This document shows, piece after piece, positions 1-8,429 of a DNA stretch of 37,089 bases. The notes under the pieces are model-generated. The model worked only from the letters and a program-made list of their open reading frames with translations, had not been told where the DNA came from and ran no database searches. Made by a program: the position numbers and the translations under genes. The stretch is taken from contig JALONV010000014.1 in NCBI GenBank assembly GCA_025454755.1, positions 1-37,089 of the forward strand, read 5' to 3'. This DNA comes from Bacteroidales bacterium. Lineage in GTDB: Bacteria; Bacteroidota; Bacteroidia; Bacteroidales; VadinHA17. The first letter of the stretch is position 1. The number at the start of each line of letters is the position of its first letter.

Positions 1-742
1 TGCAAAGTGTCTGTTCTCTCCTGCCTGCACTTCCTGTTTGAAGAAATGCAAATCTGCATGGCGGATCTCCAGAATCTTTAATACAAAGTTCAATAGCCCG
101 GTGGCATATTGCATCGGCAAGTGATGATATGTACAGGGATACTGAGTAAGGATCGGCCTGTCCGAGGATCATTGAACAAACCAGCTTCCGGCTTGCGAGA
201 TAAATATCCTGCAACATTTCAGCCGATCCGGCTTTTTCAATATCCCCTGCAATCTGCCTGTGATCATGAAAAAAAGTATCAGATAATTCAGTACTGGAAA
301 TATATCCTGCGACTTTATTATATTGCATTGCACCATTTATGCTTGCAAGATCAACCAGCAATGTGTTATCAGGATCATGGTTTAAAGCGAGCAGTTCTAT
401 TGTCCCTTCGTACCATAGTTCTCCTGAATCAGACTCAACGATTACTGCATTTAAAATAGCCCGGAACACAGAGGAGTCCTTTCGTCTTATAAGAACAGCG
501 CGGTTAACAATATTTTCCCTTGCTGCCATAGCTGTCTTAAGGACTTTTAACTGGGCAGTGTCCGGAAAAAAAGAATCTACATTCAATAAGGCCAGCTCCT
601 GAAAATCTTTATATCCCAATAATTTCAATGCGGGGTCGCTGACATATAAGAACCTGCTCTTTCTGCCATATGTCACTTTAAAAAACCCGGTGGATAATCT
701 GTTAATCAGAGGCATGGTCATTGAGCTTACCGGACTTCCCAT
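1..742 (-). CDS. PAS / DUF294 nucleotidyltransferase-like protein, 3' part, runs off the left edge
   Basis: This minus-strand frame is open for about 247 codons, from an ATG at 742 to the window edge, with no stop. It begins inside what looks like the end of one PAS domain, continues with a second PAS-like stretch (RFLYVSDPALKLLGY), then a helical region. It reaches the motif FLQTGSAGRREQTL just at the edge. G-S-x-G-R-x-E-Q-T is the hallmark of DUF294 / GlnD-like nucleotidyltransferases, where the GS is part of the metal and nucleotide site. The expected D-x-D residues lie outside the window, so activity cannot be judged. The frame is open from position 769, directly where the Cache/PAS gene at 766..1737 stops in another frame. 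The two are therefore probably one gene split by a one-base change, and the ATG at 742 may not be a real start. Family assignment is good; independence as a gene is doubtful. Confidence 0.72.
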   Translation of the reverse strand, partial: MGSPVSSMTMPLINRLSTGFFKVTYGRKSRFLYVSDPALKLLGYKDFQELALLNVDSFFPDTAQLKVLKTAMAARENIVNRAVLIRRKDSSVFRAILNAVIVESDSGELWYEGTIELLALNHDPDNTLLVDLASINGAMQYNKVAGYISSTELSDTFFHDHRQIAGDIEKAGSAEMLQDIYLASRKLVCSMILGQADPYSVSLYISSLADAICHRAIELCIKDSGDPPCRFAFLQTGSAGRREQTLC

Positions 743-765
743 ATCAGAGGTTGCCGGGTGCAAGG

Positions 766-1737
766 CTAATCACCTTTTTTCGTTTTAAGTGAACATCTTG
801 AATAATGACTGGCTGTCAGTTCTTCATACAGATCATCAGGATCATTGCTGGTGATGATTTCAGTACCGGTAAAAATATCATCAGGTTTCATACTGATAAA
901 CTCCCGTTCCTCATAATCAAGCCATGAGAGTATCGTTTTATTGGCCTGCATGCCATTAGAAGACCATAGGATCACACCTTCCGATGATGCTTCTGCCAGA
1001 GTCCTGTACAATTCCCTTGACTTCCTTAGTTCCTCCTCCGCTAAATTTCTTCTTTTTTCAGTCTTATGGCTCTGGTTCGATATTAATATCAGAAGTAGTA
1101 TTATCACTATCCCGATAATCCCTGAAATAATTAATGCACGGAATTCCATCTTCCGGATTTCCTGTGTTACATCATCAATATATATTCCTGTACCGATTAT
1201 CCATCCCCATGGCTCAAATAGCCTGACATATGACAATTTTGAAACGATCCTCGTTGAATCATCGTTCCACTGCCACATATAGTCAACATAGCTTTCACCT
1301 GTTGCGGAGACAGCTTTTACAAATTCTACGAATACCGGTTTCCCGCGGGGATCCCTGAATTGTGTAAGATCCTTTCCGTTAAGATCCGGACGATACGGAT
1401 GGACTATCATTCTGGGATGCAAATCAGTGATCCAGAGATAATCCTTGAGCTTCTCGCCATACCTTATCGAACTGATAGCAGACAAAGCTTCATTCTTAGC
1501 TTCTGTACTGTCAATGAGTCCCTGCTGTTCCAGGGAATTGTAATACTCAAGCAAACTGTAGGCTGATGAAGTTATTTCCTGTATCAGAACTCTTTTCCGG
1601 GCCTTCATGGTTTCTTCAAAACCCGGTATCAGATAAAAGAAGATCAGCCCTATAAAAAGGGAGAAAGCTAAAAAGGCCGGTATGTCAATTTTCAGGATGA
1701 ATTTCCATCCGGATCGTTTCCCTGGTGAACCTTCCAT
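766..1737 (-). CDS. Cache-domain membrane sensor with PAS domain, apparently truncated by a frameshift
   Basis: The 323-residue product has a membrane segment at about residues 20-38, an extracytoplasmic single-Cache domain at 45-190, a second membrane segment at 200-220 and a cytoplasmic linker. The Cache domain shows DYLWITD, HP at 113-114, and WGWIIGTGIYIDD at 177-189. A PAS domain starts near 244 (YRTLAEASSEGVILW). The protein stops after KTKKGD, mid-PAS, at a TAG at 766-768. Cache domains of this class bind small ligands outside the membrane and pass a signal to a cytoplasmic output. The missing output is present immediately downstream in another frame: the rest of the PAS, a second PAS and a DUF294 nucleotidyltransferase. 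It lies 18 bp after the metallophosphoesterase gene on the same strand and is probably co-transcribed with it. It may be a real broken gene, a sequencing indel, or two overlapping genes; I favour one split gene. Confidence 0.8.
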   Translation of the reverse strand: MEGSPGKRSGWKFILKIDIPAFLAFSLFIGLIFFYLIPGFEETMKARKRVLIQEITSSAYSLLEYYNSLEQQGLIDSTEAKNEALSAISSIRYGEKLKDYLWITDLHPRMIVHPYRPDLNGKDLTQFRDPRGKPVFVEFVKAVSATGESYVDYMWQWNDDSTRIVSKLSYVRLFEPWGWIIGTGIYIDDVTQEIRKMEFRALIISGIIGIVIILLLILISNQSHKTEKRRNLAEEELRKSRELYRTLAEASSEGVILWSSNGMQANKTILSWLDYEEREFISMKPDDIFTGTEIITSNDPDDLYEELTASHYSRCSLKTKKGD

Positions 1738-1755
1738 GATATCTAATCTCTATGT

Positions 1756-2532
1756 TTACCTCAAAGAAATTATCCTCAACTGTCTGTTTTCAGTATCAAA
1801 AATAGTGAATCCCGTTTTCCCCGGCTCTCCTGATAATGGAGGCAACAACACCAGCAGGGTTTCATTTCCAAGATTAAAATTATCAGAAGGAATTGAATTG
1901 ATCGCTTTCAGAAATGATTCTGCCCTCCTGCCACCTCCCTTGTAAGCGAAACCGGTGAATAATGTATGTGAATGTCCTGAAAATGAAAAACATACTTCGT
2001 TTTCCCCCATAAACCTCCACAGATCCCTGAGCTGATAATTTTTTTCAACGTACCTGGTTGTGGATCCTGTAAAGTCAGGGAAAATATAGTGTGAAAAGAG
2101 ACAACCGACACCTGGCTCAGATGTGATGATGAACTCCGGCAAATCTTTTAGAAATGCCTGATCTTCCTCATCCAGATCACCCGGGAGATCACCTTCATAG
2201 CACCAGACTCTTCCTGAAGAGATCTCCTTCCTTTTCATAGGATTCATGTTGAACCATTCCTCAGGATAAATGAATCCGTCAGAATAATGAGGCAGCTGCC
2301 GGGCAGCAAAAAGATCATGGTTCCCTGCAACAGTCCACCTGAAATTGGATCTTATCAGATCAAGACACTTTTTAGCGCTTCGTGTAGAATCGTACTTGTA
2401 AAACCTGATGTCATATCCTGCAATATCACCGAGACAAACCAGTTCATCGCATCTATTTGCATCTGCCACCCTCAGAGCACTGCCAAGCTTTTCCGCATTT
2501 TCATGTATATCAGAAATTATTCCCAGCCTCAT
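1756..2532 (-). CDS. Calcineurin-like metallophosphoesterase family protein
   Basis: The 258-residue protein carries the ordered metal-binding motifs of the metallophosphoesterase superfamily: D8-x-H10 (ISDIHEN), G35-D36 (LGDIAGYD), G70-N71-H72 (VAGNHDLF), H148 (LFSHY) and G186-H187-S188-H189. These bind a di-metal centre that cleaves phosphoesters. The length and order fit the YfcE/MJ0936-like bacterial branch, often called phosphodiesterases, but the substrate cannot be read from sequence. There is no signal peptide, so it is probably cytoplasmic. It is the first gene of a likely two-gene unit with the Cache/PAS sensor 18 bp downstream. That pairing could hint at turnover of a signalling nucleotide, which is inference only. 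Confidence 0.85.
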   Translation of the reverse strand: MRLGIISDIHENAEKLGSALRVADANRCDELVCLGDIAGYDIRFYKYDSTRSAKKCLDLIRSNFRWTVAGNHDLFAARQLPHYSDGFIYPEEWFNMNPMKRKEISSGRVWCYEGDLPGDLDEEDQAFLKDLPEFIITSEPGVGCLFSHYIFPDFTGSTTRYVEKNYQLRDLWRFMGENEVCFSFSGHSHTLFTGFAYKGGGRRAESFLKAINSIPSDNFNLGNETLLVLLPPLSGEPGKTGFTIFDTENRQLRIISLR

Positions 2533-2677
2533 CCCTGTTACCGGATTTTAGTAAAATATAATCCTGCCTGAAAACTTAAAGATAATCAATTCACTTAATT
2601 CTTGAATATGTTAAGCTCCTTCAGTGATTAATATCCTGCTGACCTTCTCATTTTTCCTTTGACTTTTCTTCTTTAAT

Positions 2678-2700
2678 AAAAAAGGCGCCTTTCAGCGCCG
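2678..2700 (-). terminator. Rho-independent terminator after tRNA-Arg
   Basis: On the minus strand a 5-bp GC stem (GGCGC / GCGCC, arms 2695-2699 and 2684-2688) with a six-base loop is followed by six T residues. It begins 5 bases beyond the 3' end of the tRNA and terminates its transcript. Confidence 0.85.
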
Positions 2701-2704
2701 TTTG

Positions 2705-2777
2705 TGATCCCGGAGAGACTCGAACTCTCAACCAACAGAACCGGAATCTGTCATTCTATCCATTGAACTACGGGACC
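2705..2777 (-). tRNA. tRNA-Arg (anticodon CCG)
   Basis: The 73-base minus-strand sequence folds as a full cloverleaf. The acceptor stem is GGTCCCG / CGGGATC with one G-T pair. The D stem is GTTC / GAAT. The anticodon stem ACAGA / TCTGT encloses the loop TTCCGGT, which gives anticodon CCG reading Arg codon CGG. The T arm is GAGAG-TTCGAGT-CTCTC. The discriminator base is A and the CCA end is not encoded. It has its own terminator. Confidence 0.95.
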
Positions 2778-2861
2778 AATGATGCGGTAAAATTAACATC
2801 TATAGGGCGGTTTGACAACTATTTGCCAAAGATTTTCTATTTTCGCCCTCTTAAGAAAAGA

Positions 2862-2897
2862 AAGCCCGAAGACAGAAGTCCGAATTCCGAAGTCATG
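2862..2897 (+). repeat. Left, degenerate heptanucleotide array, inverted relative to the 3321-3467 array
   Basis: Five 7-bp units in register (AGCCCGA, AGACAGA, AGTCCGA, ATTCCGA, AGTCATG) lie just upstream of the four-helix-bundle gene. Positions 2862-2884 match the reverse complement of 3324-3346 at 21 of 23 bases. The gene is therefore bracketed by arms that could pair as a long stem. The array is shorter and more degenerate than the right one. Confidence 0.8.
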
Positions 2898-2910
2898 AAT
2901 ACCTTATTTT

Positions 2911-3270
2911 ATGGAATTAAAATTTAAATTCGAAAACTTAATTATTTGGCAAAAAGCAATGGATTTTGGTGAAAATATTTTTAAAATTTCTACTCAATTT
3001 CCTAAAGAAGAAACATATAATCTGACTTCTCAGATTCGAAGGGCAGTGGATTCAATTGCACTTAATATTTCTGAAGGGTCAATCGGACAGTCAAATCCCG
3101 AGTATAAAAGATTTATAGGTATGGCAACCCGCTCTTTGGCAGAAGTTGTAACCTGTTTACATAAAGCTTCCAGAAGAAAATATATTTCTGATGAGGAGTT
3201 CAATGAACATTATAATTTTGCATACAACCTGATGAATATGATGGTGGCATTTAAAAATAAAATAAGCTGA
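2911..3270 (+). CDS. Four-helix-bundle protein (23S rRNA intervening-sequence / S23 family)
   Basis: The 119-residue protein matches the four-helix-bundle family first seen encoded in 23S rRNA intervening sequences. It opens with FENLIIWQKAMDFGENIFKI, then has SQIRRAVDSIALNISEGS, a family hallmark, and ends with a helix rich in Met and Phe. Members form oligomeric helical bundles; the related Avd accessory protein of diversity-generating retroelements binds nucleic acid, but no reverse transcriptase or template repeat is visible here. The molecular role of free-standing copies is unknown. The gene is clearly AT-rich compared with its neighbours and has no operon partner. It is flanked by heptanucleotide repeats in opposite orientation and sits between a tRNA and leuS, which suggests a small inserted unit. 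The start is the only good ATG in the open frame. Confidence 0.85.
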   Translation: MELKFKFENLIIWQKAMDFGENIFKISTQFPKEETYNLTSQIRRAVDSIALNISEGSIGQSNPEYKRFIGMATRSLAEVVTCLHKASRRKYISDEEFNEHYNFAYNLMNMMVAFKNKIS

Positions 3271-3320
3271 CATTAGGATGAAAATACCCTTTCACATTTG
3301 TCGTTTGCCTTCTTTCTCCG

Positions 3321-3467
3321 GACTTCGGACTTCCGGCTTCGGGCTTCGGACTTCGGGCTTCGGACTTCCGGCTTCGGACTTCGGGCTTCGGACTTCGGGC
3401 TTCGGACTTCGGGCTTCGGACTTCGGGCTTCGGACTTCCGGCTTCGGACTTCCGGCTTCGGACTTCC
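3321..3467 (+). repeat. Tandem array of 21 heptanucleotide units, consensus G(A/G)CTTC(G/C)
   Basis: Reading from 3321, the sequence divides without interruption into 21 units of exactly 7 bp. GACTTCG or GACTTCC alternates with GGCTTCG for most of the length, giving a 14-bp higher period. There are no indels in 147 bp. Because 7 is not a multiple of 3, all frames give related repetitive peptides, which explains several spurious overlapping ORFs. The array ends 33 bp before the leuS start and so lies in its leader or promoter region. Confidence 0.95.
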
Positions 3468-3500
3468 GTCTGATCTAACCAAATAATTATACTTTCCCCA

Positions 3501-6164
3501 ATGGAATATAACTTCAGCGAAATAGAGAAAAAGTGGCAGCATTACTGGGAGGAAAACAAGACTTTCAAAACTCCGGAAGACCTGACGAATCCAAAGAAAT
3601 GCTATGTACTTGATATGTATCCTTATCCATCCGGCGCAGGTCTTCATGTTGGTCACCCTGAAGGCTATACTGCAACCGACATTTATTCCAGGTATAAAAG
3701 AATGAAGGGCTTCAACGTTCTCCACCCTATGGGATGGGATGCCTTCGGACTGCCGGCAGAACAATATGCAATTCAGACAGGGACACATCCTTCAATTACA
3801 ACAAAAAACAACTGCGATACTTTCAGACGGCAGATAAAGGAACTCGGGCTTAGCTATGACTGGGAAAGAGAGATCAACACCACCGATCCGAAATACTATA
3901 AATGGACCCAATGGATCTTTATCAAACTTTACAATACCTGGTTCGATGAAAAGCTTCAGAAAGGAAGACCAATATCTAAACTGACCATTCCGGATGAAAT
4001 AAAGAAATCCGGGAAAAAGGAAGTCACAAAATACATTGACTCCAAACGCCTGGCTTATTACGACAATGCCATGGTTTGGTGGTGCCCAAGCTGCCGGATA
4101 GTATGCGCCAACGAGGAGGTACTGTTCGACGGATCACATGAAAAGTGCGGCAACAGGGTTGAGAAGAAAAACCTGAAGCAGTGGATGCTCCGTATCCCTC
4201 TCTATGCTGAAAGATTGCTCTCAGGATTTGACACTCTCGACTGGCCCGAAGGAATAAAGGATATGCAGCGCAACTGGATCGGACGGTCTACAGGCGCTGA
4301 AGTCGATTTTGCCATCGATGGCCTGAATGGTAAACTTACAGTTTTTACCACCCGCCCGGATACTCTTTTCGGCGCCACATATATGGTTATAGCGCCTGAA
4401 CATTCGTTTACTTCTGCCATAACCACTGATGAAAACAAAAATGCTGTAAACGATTATAAAAAAGCAGCGTCATTGAAATCTGATCTCGACCGTACTGATC
4501 TGGCCAAAGAGAAAACCGGGGTTTTCACCGGACGATACGCCATTAATCCGGTGAATCATAAAAAGATACCCATCTGGGTGGCAGATTATGTGCTCACCGG
4601 GTACGGTACAGGCGCGATCATGGCAGTGCCTGCTCATGATACCCGCGACTTCGAGTTTGCCCGGAAATTCAACCTTCCGGTTGTTTGCATACAGGACCCT
4701 GATGTATCCGATCCTGATCAGAAAAAGAGAATCATTTCCGGAAAAGAATGCTGGACCGAGGATGGCAAGTATATCAATTCGTCGGACCAAAAGACCGGAA
4801 TTGACATAAACGGTCTTAATAAGGAAGCAGGAATTGCCAAAATAACTTTATGGCTGGAGTCACAAAATCTTGGAAAGGAAAAAGTAAACTACAAATTGCG
4901 CGACTGGCTCTTCAGCAGGCAGCGCTACTGGGGTGAACCATTCCCGGTAATTCACTGGGAAGATGGTGAGATAACCCTGATAGATGAAAAAGAGCTTCCG
5001 CTTGAACTGCCCGAAATGGAAAAATACCTGCCGGGGGAAACAGGAGAATCGCCTCTTTCAAATGCAACAGGATGGCTCAATGTTACTGATAAATCAGGCC
5101 GCAAAGGGAGACGCGAAACCAATACTATGCCGCAGTGGGCCGGTTCATGCTGGTATTATCTCCGCTATATCGATCCGACCAATGACAAGCAGATCTGTGA
5201 TCCTGAAAAAGAGAAATACTGGATGCCTGTTGATCTTTATATAGGTGGCGCAGAACATGCAGTACTTCATTTGCTGTACAGCCGATTCTGGCACAAAGTG
5301 TTGTTCGACCTCGGGATTGTCTCCACCGATGAACCTTACATGAAACTTTTTAACCAGGGAATGATACTGGCTTATGCTTACGAAAATGAGTCCGGGGCAA
5401 AAGTAGCGGCAGATATTATCGAGGAACGCGATGGAAAATTCTTTGACAGCGAAACAGGCACCGAAGTAAAACAGATCGTTGCCAAAATGTCAAAATCTCT
5501 CAAAAATGTAGTCAATCCTGATGATGTTGTCACAAGGTATGGAGCTGATTCACTCAGACTATATGAAATGTTCATGGGTCCTCTGGATGTGACAAAACCC
5601 TGGGATGATAAAGGAGTGAAAGGCGTATTTAATTTCCTCGGAAGAACATTCAGGTTCTTCTCGAATCCCGAGATTATTGCGAATGGCGTGGAGGATCCTG
5701 AAATCCTTAAAGGTCTGCATCAGGCAATAAAAAAGGTGGAAGGGGATATCGAAAACCTCAGGTTCAATACTGCAATCTCAGCTATGATGATCTTTCTTAA
5801 CCTGGCAACAAAAAAAGCAAAAGTCACAAAAGAGACTGTCAGTATTTTTACAAAAATATTATCTCCTTTTGCCCCTCATCTTGCTGAAGAATTGTGGCAG
5901 ATGCACGGACATAATAAAACACTTGCATATGAACCATGGCCTGAGGTAAACGAAGAATATCTGAAAGAAGATACTTTCGAGTATCCTGTTTCATTCAATG
6001 GCAAACTGAGATTTAAGATTGCATTGCCTGTTAATATGGATAAGGAGGAAATCTCCCGCATTGTCCTGGCTGATGAAAGAGCGAAAAAATGGCTGGCAGC
6101 AGGAACACTATCAAACATAATTGTGGTTCCAAACCGGATTGTAAACATTGTTATTAAAAGCTAA
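3501..6164 (+). CDS. leuS: Leucyl-tRNA synthetase
   Basis: This class Ia synthetase charges tRNA-Leu with leucine in the cytoplasm. The 887-residue protein has the HIGH motif as HVGH at residues 49-52 within [16 protein letters not shown], and the KMSKS loop at 662-666. A zinc-ribbon-like segment (CPSC...EKCGN) follows the first Rossmann half. The CP1 editing domain contains [12 protein letters not shown] and [12 protein letters not shown]. The C-terminal anticodon-binding helices include [12 protein letters not shown]. The ATG at 3501 begins the family-typical [13 protein letters not shown]. No clear TAnnTTTG promoter is visible in the 33 bp between the heptanucleotide array and the start, so transcription may begin upstream of or within the repeat. 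The M23 lipoprotein gene starts about 10 bp after the stop. Confidence 0.98.
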   Translation: MEYNFSEIEKKWQHYWEENKTFKTPEDLTNPKKCYVLDMYPYPSGAGLHVGHPEGYTATDIYSRYKRMKGFNVLHPMGWDAFGLPAEQYAIQTGTHPSITTKNNCDTFRRQIKELGLSYDWEREINTTDPKYYKWTQWIFIKLYNTWFDEKLQKGRPISKLTIPDEIKKSGKKEVTKYIDSKRLAYYDNAMVWWCPSCRIVCANEEVLFDGSHEKCGNRVEKKNLKQWMLRIPLYAERLLSGFDTLDWPEGIKDMQRNWIGRSTGAEVDFAIDGLNGKLTVFTTRPDTLFGATYMVIAPEHSFTSAITTDENKNAVNDYKKAASLKSDLDRTDLAKEKTGVFTGRYAINPVNHKKIPIWVADYVLTGYGTGAIMAVPAHDTRDFEFARKFNLPVVCIQDPDVSDPDQKKRIISGKECWTEDGKYINSSDQKTGIDINGLNKEAGIAKITLWLESQNLGKEKVNYKLRDWLFSRQRYWGEPFPVIHWEDGEITLIDEKELPLELPEMEKYLPGETGESPLSNATGWLNVTDKSGRKGRRETNTMPQWAGSCWYYLRYIDPTNDKQICDPEKEKYWMPVDLYIGGAEHAVLHLLYSRFWHKVLFDLGIVSTDEPYMKLFNQGMILAYAYENESGAKVAADIIEERDGKFFDSETGTEVKQIVAKMSKSLKNVVNPDDVVTRYGADSLRLYEMFMGPLDVTKPWDDKGVKGVFNFLGRTFRFFSNPEIIANGVEDPEILKGLHQAIKKVEGDIENLRFNTAISAMMIFLNLATKKAKVTKETVSIFTKILSPFAPHLAEELWQMHGHNKTLAYEPWPEVNEEYLKEDTFEYPVSFNGKLRFKIALPVNMDKEEISRIVLADERAKKWLAAGTLSNIIVVPNRIVNIVIKS

Positions 6165-6174
6165 CAGGCTGCTG

Positions 6175-7410
6175 ATGTTAATACGAAGGAATATTATCAT
6201 CCTGTCAGCTGTTATGTCTCTGTTAACTTCCTGCAGGTATTTTCAGGCAGAGGAACCTCCATTGCAAACATCCGTCAGAGATACAACCGTAAGCACAAAT
6301 AAAGAACCTGTTCATATCTTCGGAATCCCATGCGATTCATATACCCTGACAACATGGCATATAAAACGAAATGAATTTCTTTCCGAAATTCTTCTCGAAC
6401 GCGGTGTCCCCATGCAGGAAATAGACCAGATAATCAGGAATTCGGATTCGGTATTTGATGTCAGAAAAATAAGATACGGAAATCATTATACATTAATGTG
6501 TGATACTGACTCAGTTGCAAGGGTGAGGTACCTGGTATATGAACATGACCCGGCTTTAAGTTACATTTTCAGTTTCAACGATTCGATCAATATTACTCCT
6601 TACAGGAAAGAGATCAGAAAGGTCATCAGGTACTCATCAGGTATCATTGAGACATCACTATGGGAATCAATGATGGCAGCCGGTATGCCTCCTGACCTTC
6701 CGGGAGACCTGTCGGAAATGTTTGCCTGGACAGTTGACTTTTTCGGACTTCAGAGAGGTGACAGTTATAAAGTCTTCTATGAGGAACTCTTTATTGATGA
6801 CAAATCACTTGGTACAGGCAAAATTTATGGTGCACAATTCACCTGGGCTGGTAAAACCATAACTGCTATTCCCTTCATACAGGACAGCACTGAAAGCTAT
6901 TTCGATATTGAAGGCAACAGCCTGAGGAAAGCTTTTCTTAAAGCTCCCCTCAGGTTTTCAAGGATCAGTTCACGGTTTTCATCAAGCCGCCTTCATCCGA
7001 TACTCAGGATCCGCAGGCCTCATTTCGGCGTCGATTATGCCGCACCTGTAGGTACTCCTGTTGAGGCTATCGGTGACGGCAGGGTAATATTTGCTGGTAC
7101 AGAGAATGGTTCAGGGAGAATGGTAAAGATTGTCCATAACAGTGTTTATACCACTGCATATCTGCATCTCAGCGGCTTCGGAAAGGGTGTTTACCCCGGA
7201 GCGATGGTTAAGCAGGGAGATATAATCGGTTTTGTCGGGAGCAGCGGTCTGTCAACCGGCCCGCATCTTGACTTCAGGTTTTATAAGAACGGATCGCCTG
7301 TTGATCCGCTTACAGTTGAAGCTCCTCCTGTTGAGCCTGTTTCAGAAGAAAATAAAATGCGATTTGAGAAAAACAAGCTGCTTGTAGTGAGTATGCTCGC
7401 TACTTTTTAG
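6175..7410 (+). CDS. M23-family peptidoglycan metallopeptidase, predicted lipoprotein
   Basis: Starting at the ATG at 6175, the protein has a lipoprotein signal with lipobox LTSC (MLIRRNIIILSAVMSLLTSC). A start at 6148 is also open but overlaps leuS and puts extra residues before the signal. A central region precedes a C-terminal M23 (LytM/OapA-like) domain. The metal motif H-x3-D is H283-D287 (HFGVDY), and YLHL lies near 330. The last motif reads GPHLDF instead of the usual HxH, so the third zinc ligand would be Asp. A non-His residue here seems to recur in a Bacteroidota M23 branch (for example HVC forms), so this may be a family variant rather than inactivation. M23 enzymes cut peptide cross-links of the cell wall. 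Its 3' end overlaps the convergent purN by 11 bp. Confidence 0.88.
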   Translation: MLIRRNIIILSAVMSLLTSCRYFQAEEPPLQTSVRDTTVSTNKEPVHIFGIPCDSYTLTTWHIKRNEFLSEILLERGVPMQEIDQIIRNSDSVFDVRKIRYGNHYTLMCDTDSVARVRYLVYEHDPALSYIFSFNDSINITPYRKEIRKVIRYSSGIIETSLWESMMAAGMPPDLPGDLSEMFAWTVDFFGLQRGDSYKVFYEELFIDDKSLGTGKIYGAQFTWAGKTITAIPFIQDSTESYFDIEGNSLRKAFLKAPLRFSRISSRFSSSRLHPILRIRRPHFGVDYAAPVGTPVEAIGDGRVIFAGTENGSGRMVKIVHNSVYTTAYLHLSGFGKGVYPGAMVKQGDIIGFVGSSGLSTGPHLDFRFYKNGSPVDPLTVEAPPVEPVSEENKMRFEKNKLLVVSMLATF

Positions 7411-7987
7411 GTTTTTCCGGAAGCTTGTTAATCAGTTCTTCTATGACCCGTGGAAAGTGTTCATACTCAAGTGCATGTACCCTTGAGGCAAGAGTTTCCG
7501 GAGTATCGCGGAAATCCACTCTGCATTTTGCCTGAAATATGATACCCCCTTCATCATAATTCCTGTTTACATAATGAATCGAAATCCCGGATTCTGTGTC
7601 ATGATTATCTATTACTGCTTTATGTACTTTTTCACCATACATTCCTTTCCCTCCGTATTTCGGCAGAAGAGCAGGGTGAATATTTACGATGCGGCCATCA
7701 AATTCCTCCAGGATATTATTCGGAACGAGCCATAAAAATCCTGCAAGAACGATAAAATCGATACCATTCTCCAGAAGATAATCAAGCACTTTCCGTTGGT
7801 TGTAAAATTCGTTGCGGTCGAAAAAAACTGATTTTACTTCCAGTGTTGCAGCCCTTAGTAATACGTATGCTTCGCGCTTATTCGATAAAACAAGTGTAAC
7901 TTTTGCGTTGTTTCGGTTCGAAAAGTATTTTATGATGTTTTCGGCGTTGGTGCCTGACCCTGAAGCAAAAATTGCTATTTTCCTCAT
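7400..7987 (-). CDS. purN: Phosphoribosylglycinamide formyltransferase (GAR transformylase)
   Basis: PurN transfers a formyl group from 10-formyltetrahydrofolate to GAR in purine synthesis. The 195-residue product starts with IAIFASGSGTNAENI, the phosphate-binding loop. It has the folate and active-site block with Asn-x-His (VNIHPALLPKYGGKGMYG) and the following SGISIHYVNRNYDEGGIIF with its catalytic Asp. The length is normal for the family. It is a single gene transcribed towards the M23 gene, with an 11-bp tail overlap, and divergent from acpP across 181 bp. Confidence 0.95.
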   Translation of the reverse strand: MRKIAIFASGSGTNAENIIKYFSNRNNAKVTLVLSNKREAYVLLRAATLEVKSVFFDRNEFYNQRKVLDYLLENGIDFIVLAGFLWLVPNNILEEFDGRIVNIHPALLPKYGGKGMYGEKVHKAVIDNHDTESGISIHYVNRNYDEGGIIFQAKCRVDFRDTPETLASRVHALEYEHFPRVIEELINKLPEKPKK

Positions 7988-8168
7988 TATGTGATATTTG
8001 TCACTTTTTCTGTATATTTGATCCTGATATACTTAAAAAGTTTATTTAACTGTTAATCAGATTATTAATAGGGTAAGCAAATAAAAAACCTTAAATCATT
8101 TGAAAAATATATTACAAATATATTTCTTTACAAGGTTTTAAAATTATTATTAATTAAAAATTAGAATT

Positions 8169-8405
8169 ATGTCTGACATTGCCACAAGAGTAAAAGAGAT
8201 TATTGTTGACAAACTTGGAGTAGATGAGTCAGAAGTAACTCCCGAAGCCAGTTTCACGAATGATCTGGGTGCAGACTCTCTTGATACTGTTGAATTGATC
8301 ATGGAATTTGAAAAAGAATTCAATATCGGAATTCCTGACGATCAGGCGGAGACCATCAGCACTGTTGGTGATGCTATCAAGTACATCGAGGAAAATGCAA
8401 AGTAA
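8169..8405 (+). CDS. acpP: Acyl carrier protein
   Basis: The 78-residue acidic protein has the phosphopantetheine attachment motif G-A-D-S-L-D ([17 protein letters not shown]), with the modified Ser in DSL. It carries the growing acyl chain in type II fatty acid synthesis. The gene is 24 bp upstream of fabF and starts the acpP-fabF-rnc operon seen widely in bacteria. The 181-bp AT-rich leader contains TATATTTG at 8013-8020 and TATATTTC at 8119-8126, both resembling the -7 element. Neither has a well-spaced -33 partner, so no promoter is called. Confidence 0.97.
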   Translation: MSDIATRVKEIIVDKLGVDESEVTPEASFTNDLGADSLDTVELIMEFEKEFNIGIPDDQAETISTVGDAIKYIEENAK

Positions 8406-8429
8406 TTTTGCATTGCTTATAAACCATTT

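Noticed and set aside
109-602. Plus-strand ORFs at the left edge
   Set aside because: They lie opposite the open PAS/DUF294 frame, which has recognisable domains; they have none.
766-785. Programmed frameshift on the A6 run in the Cache/PAS gene
   Set aside because: Slippage by -1 at the A run leads at once to TGA (772-770), and +1 leads to a TGA near 745; only a shift after the GAT codon restores the frame, which no known slippery site here would give.
2911-3270. Avd protein of a diversity-generating retroelement
   Set aside because: The fold family is related, but no reverse transcriptase, template repeat or variable target gene is nearby.
3321-3467. CRISPR array
   Set aside because: Units are 7 bp with no unique spacers and there are no cas genes.
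3273-3788. Long repetitive ORFs on both strands over the heptamer array (for example repeats of SPKPEVRS type)
   Set aside because: They are translations of the 7-bp tandem repeat, which is open in several frames; the minus one also runs into the start of leuS.
7988-8168. Promoters in the purN-acpP gap
   Set aside because: Several TATATTTG-like -7 elements occur on both strands, but none has a -33 TTG at suitable spacing, so none is called.
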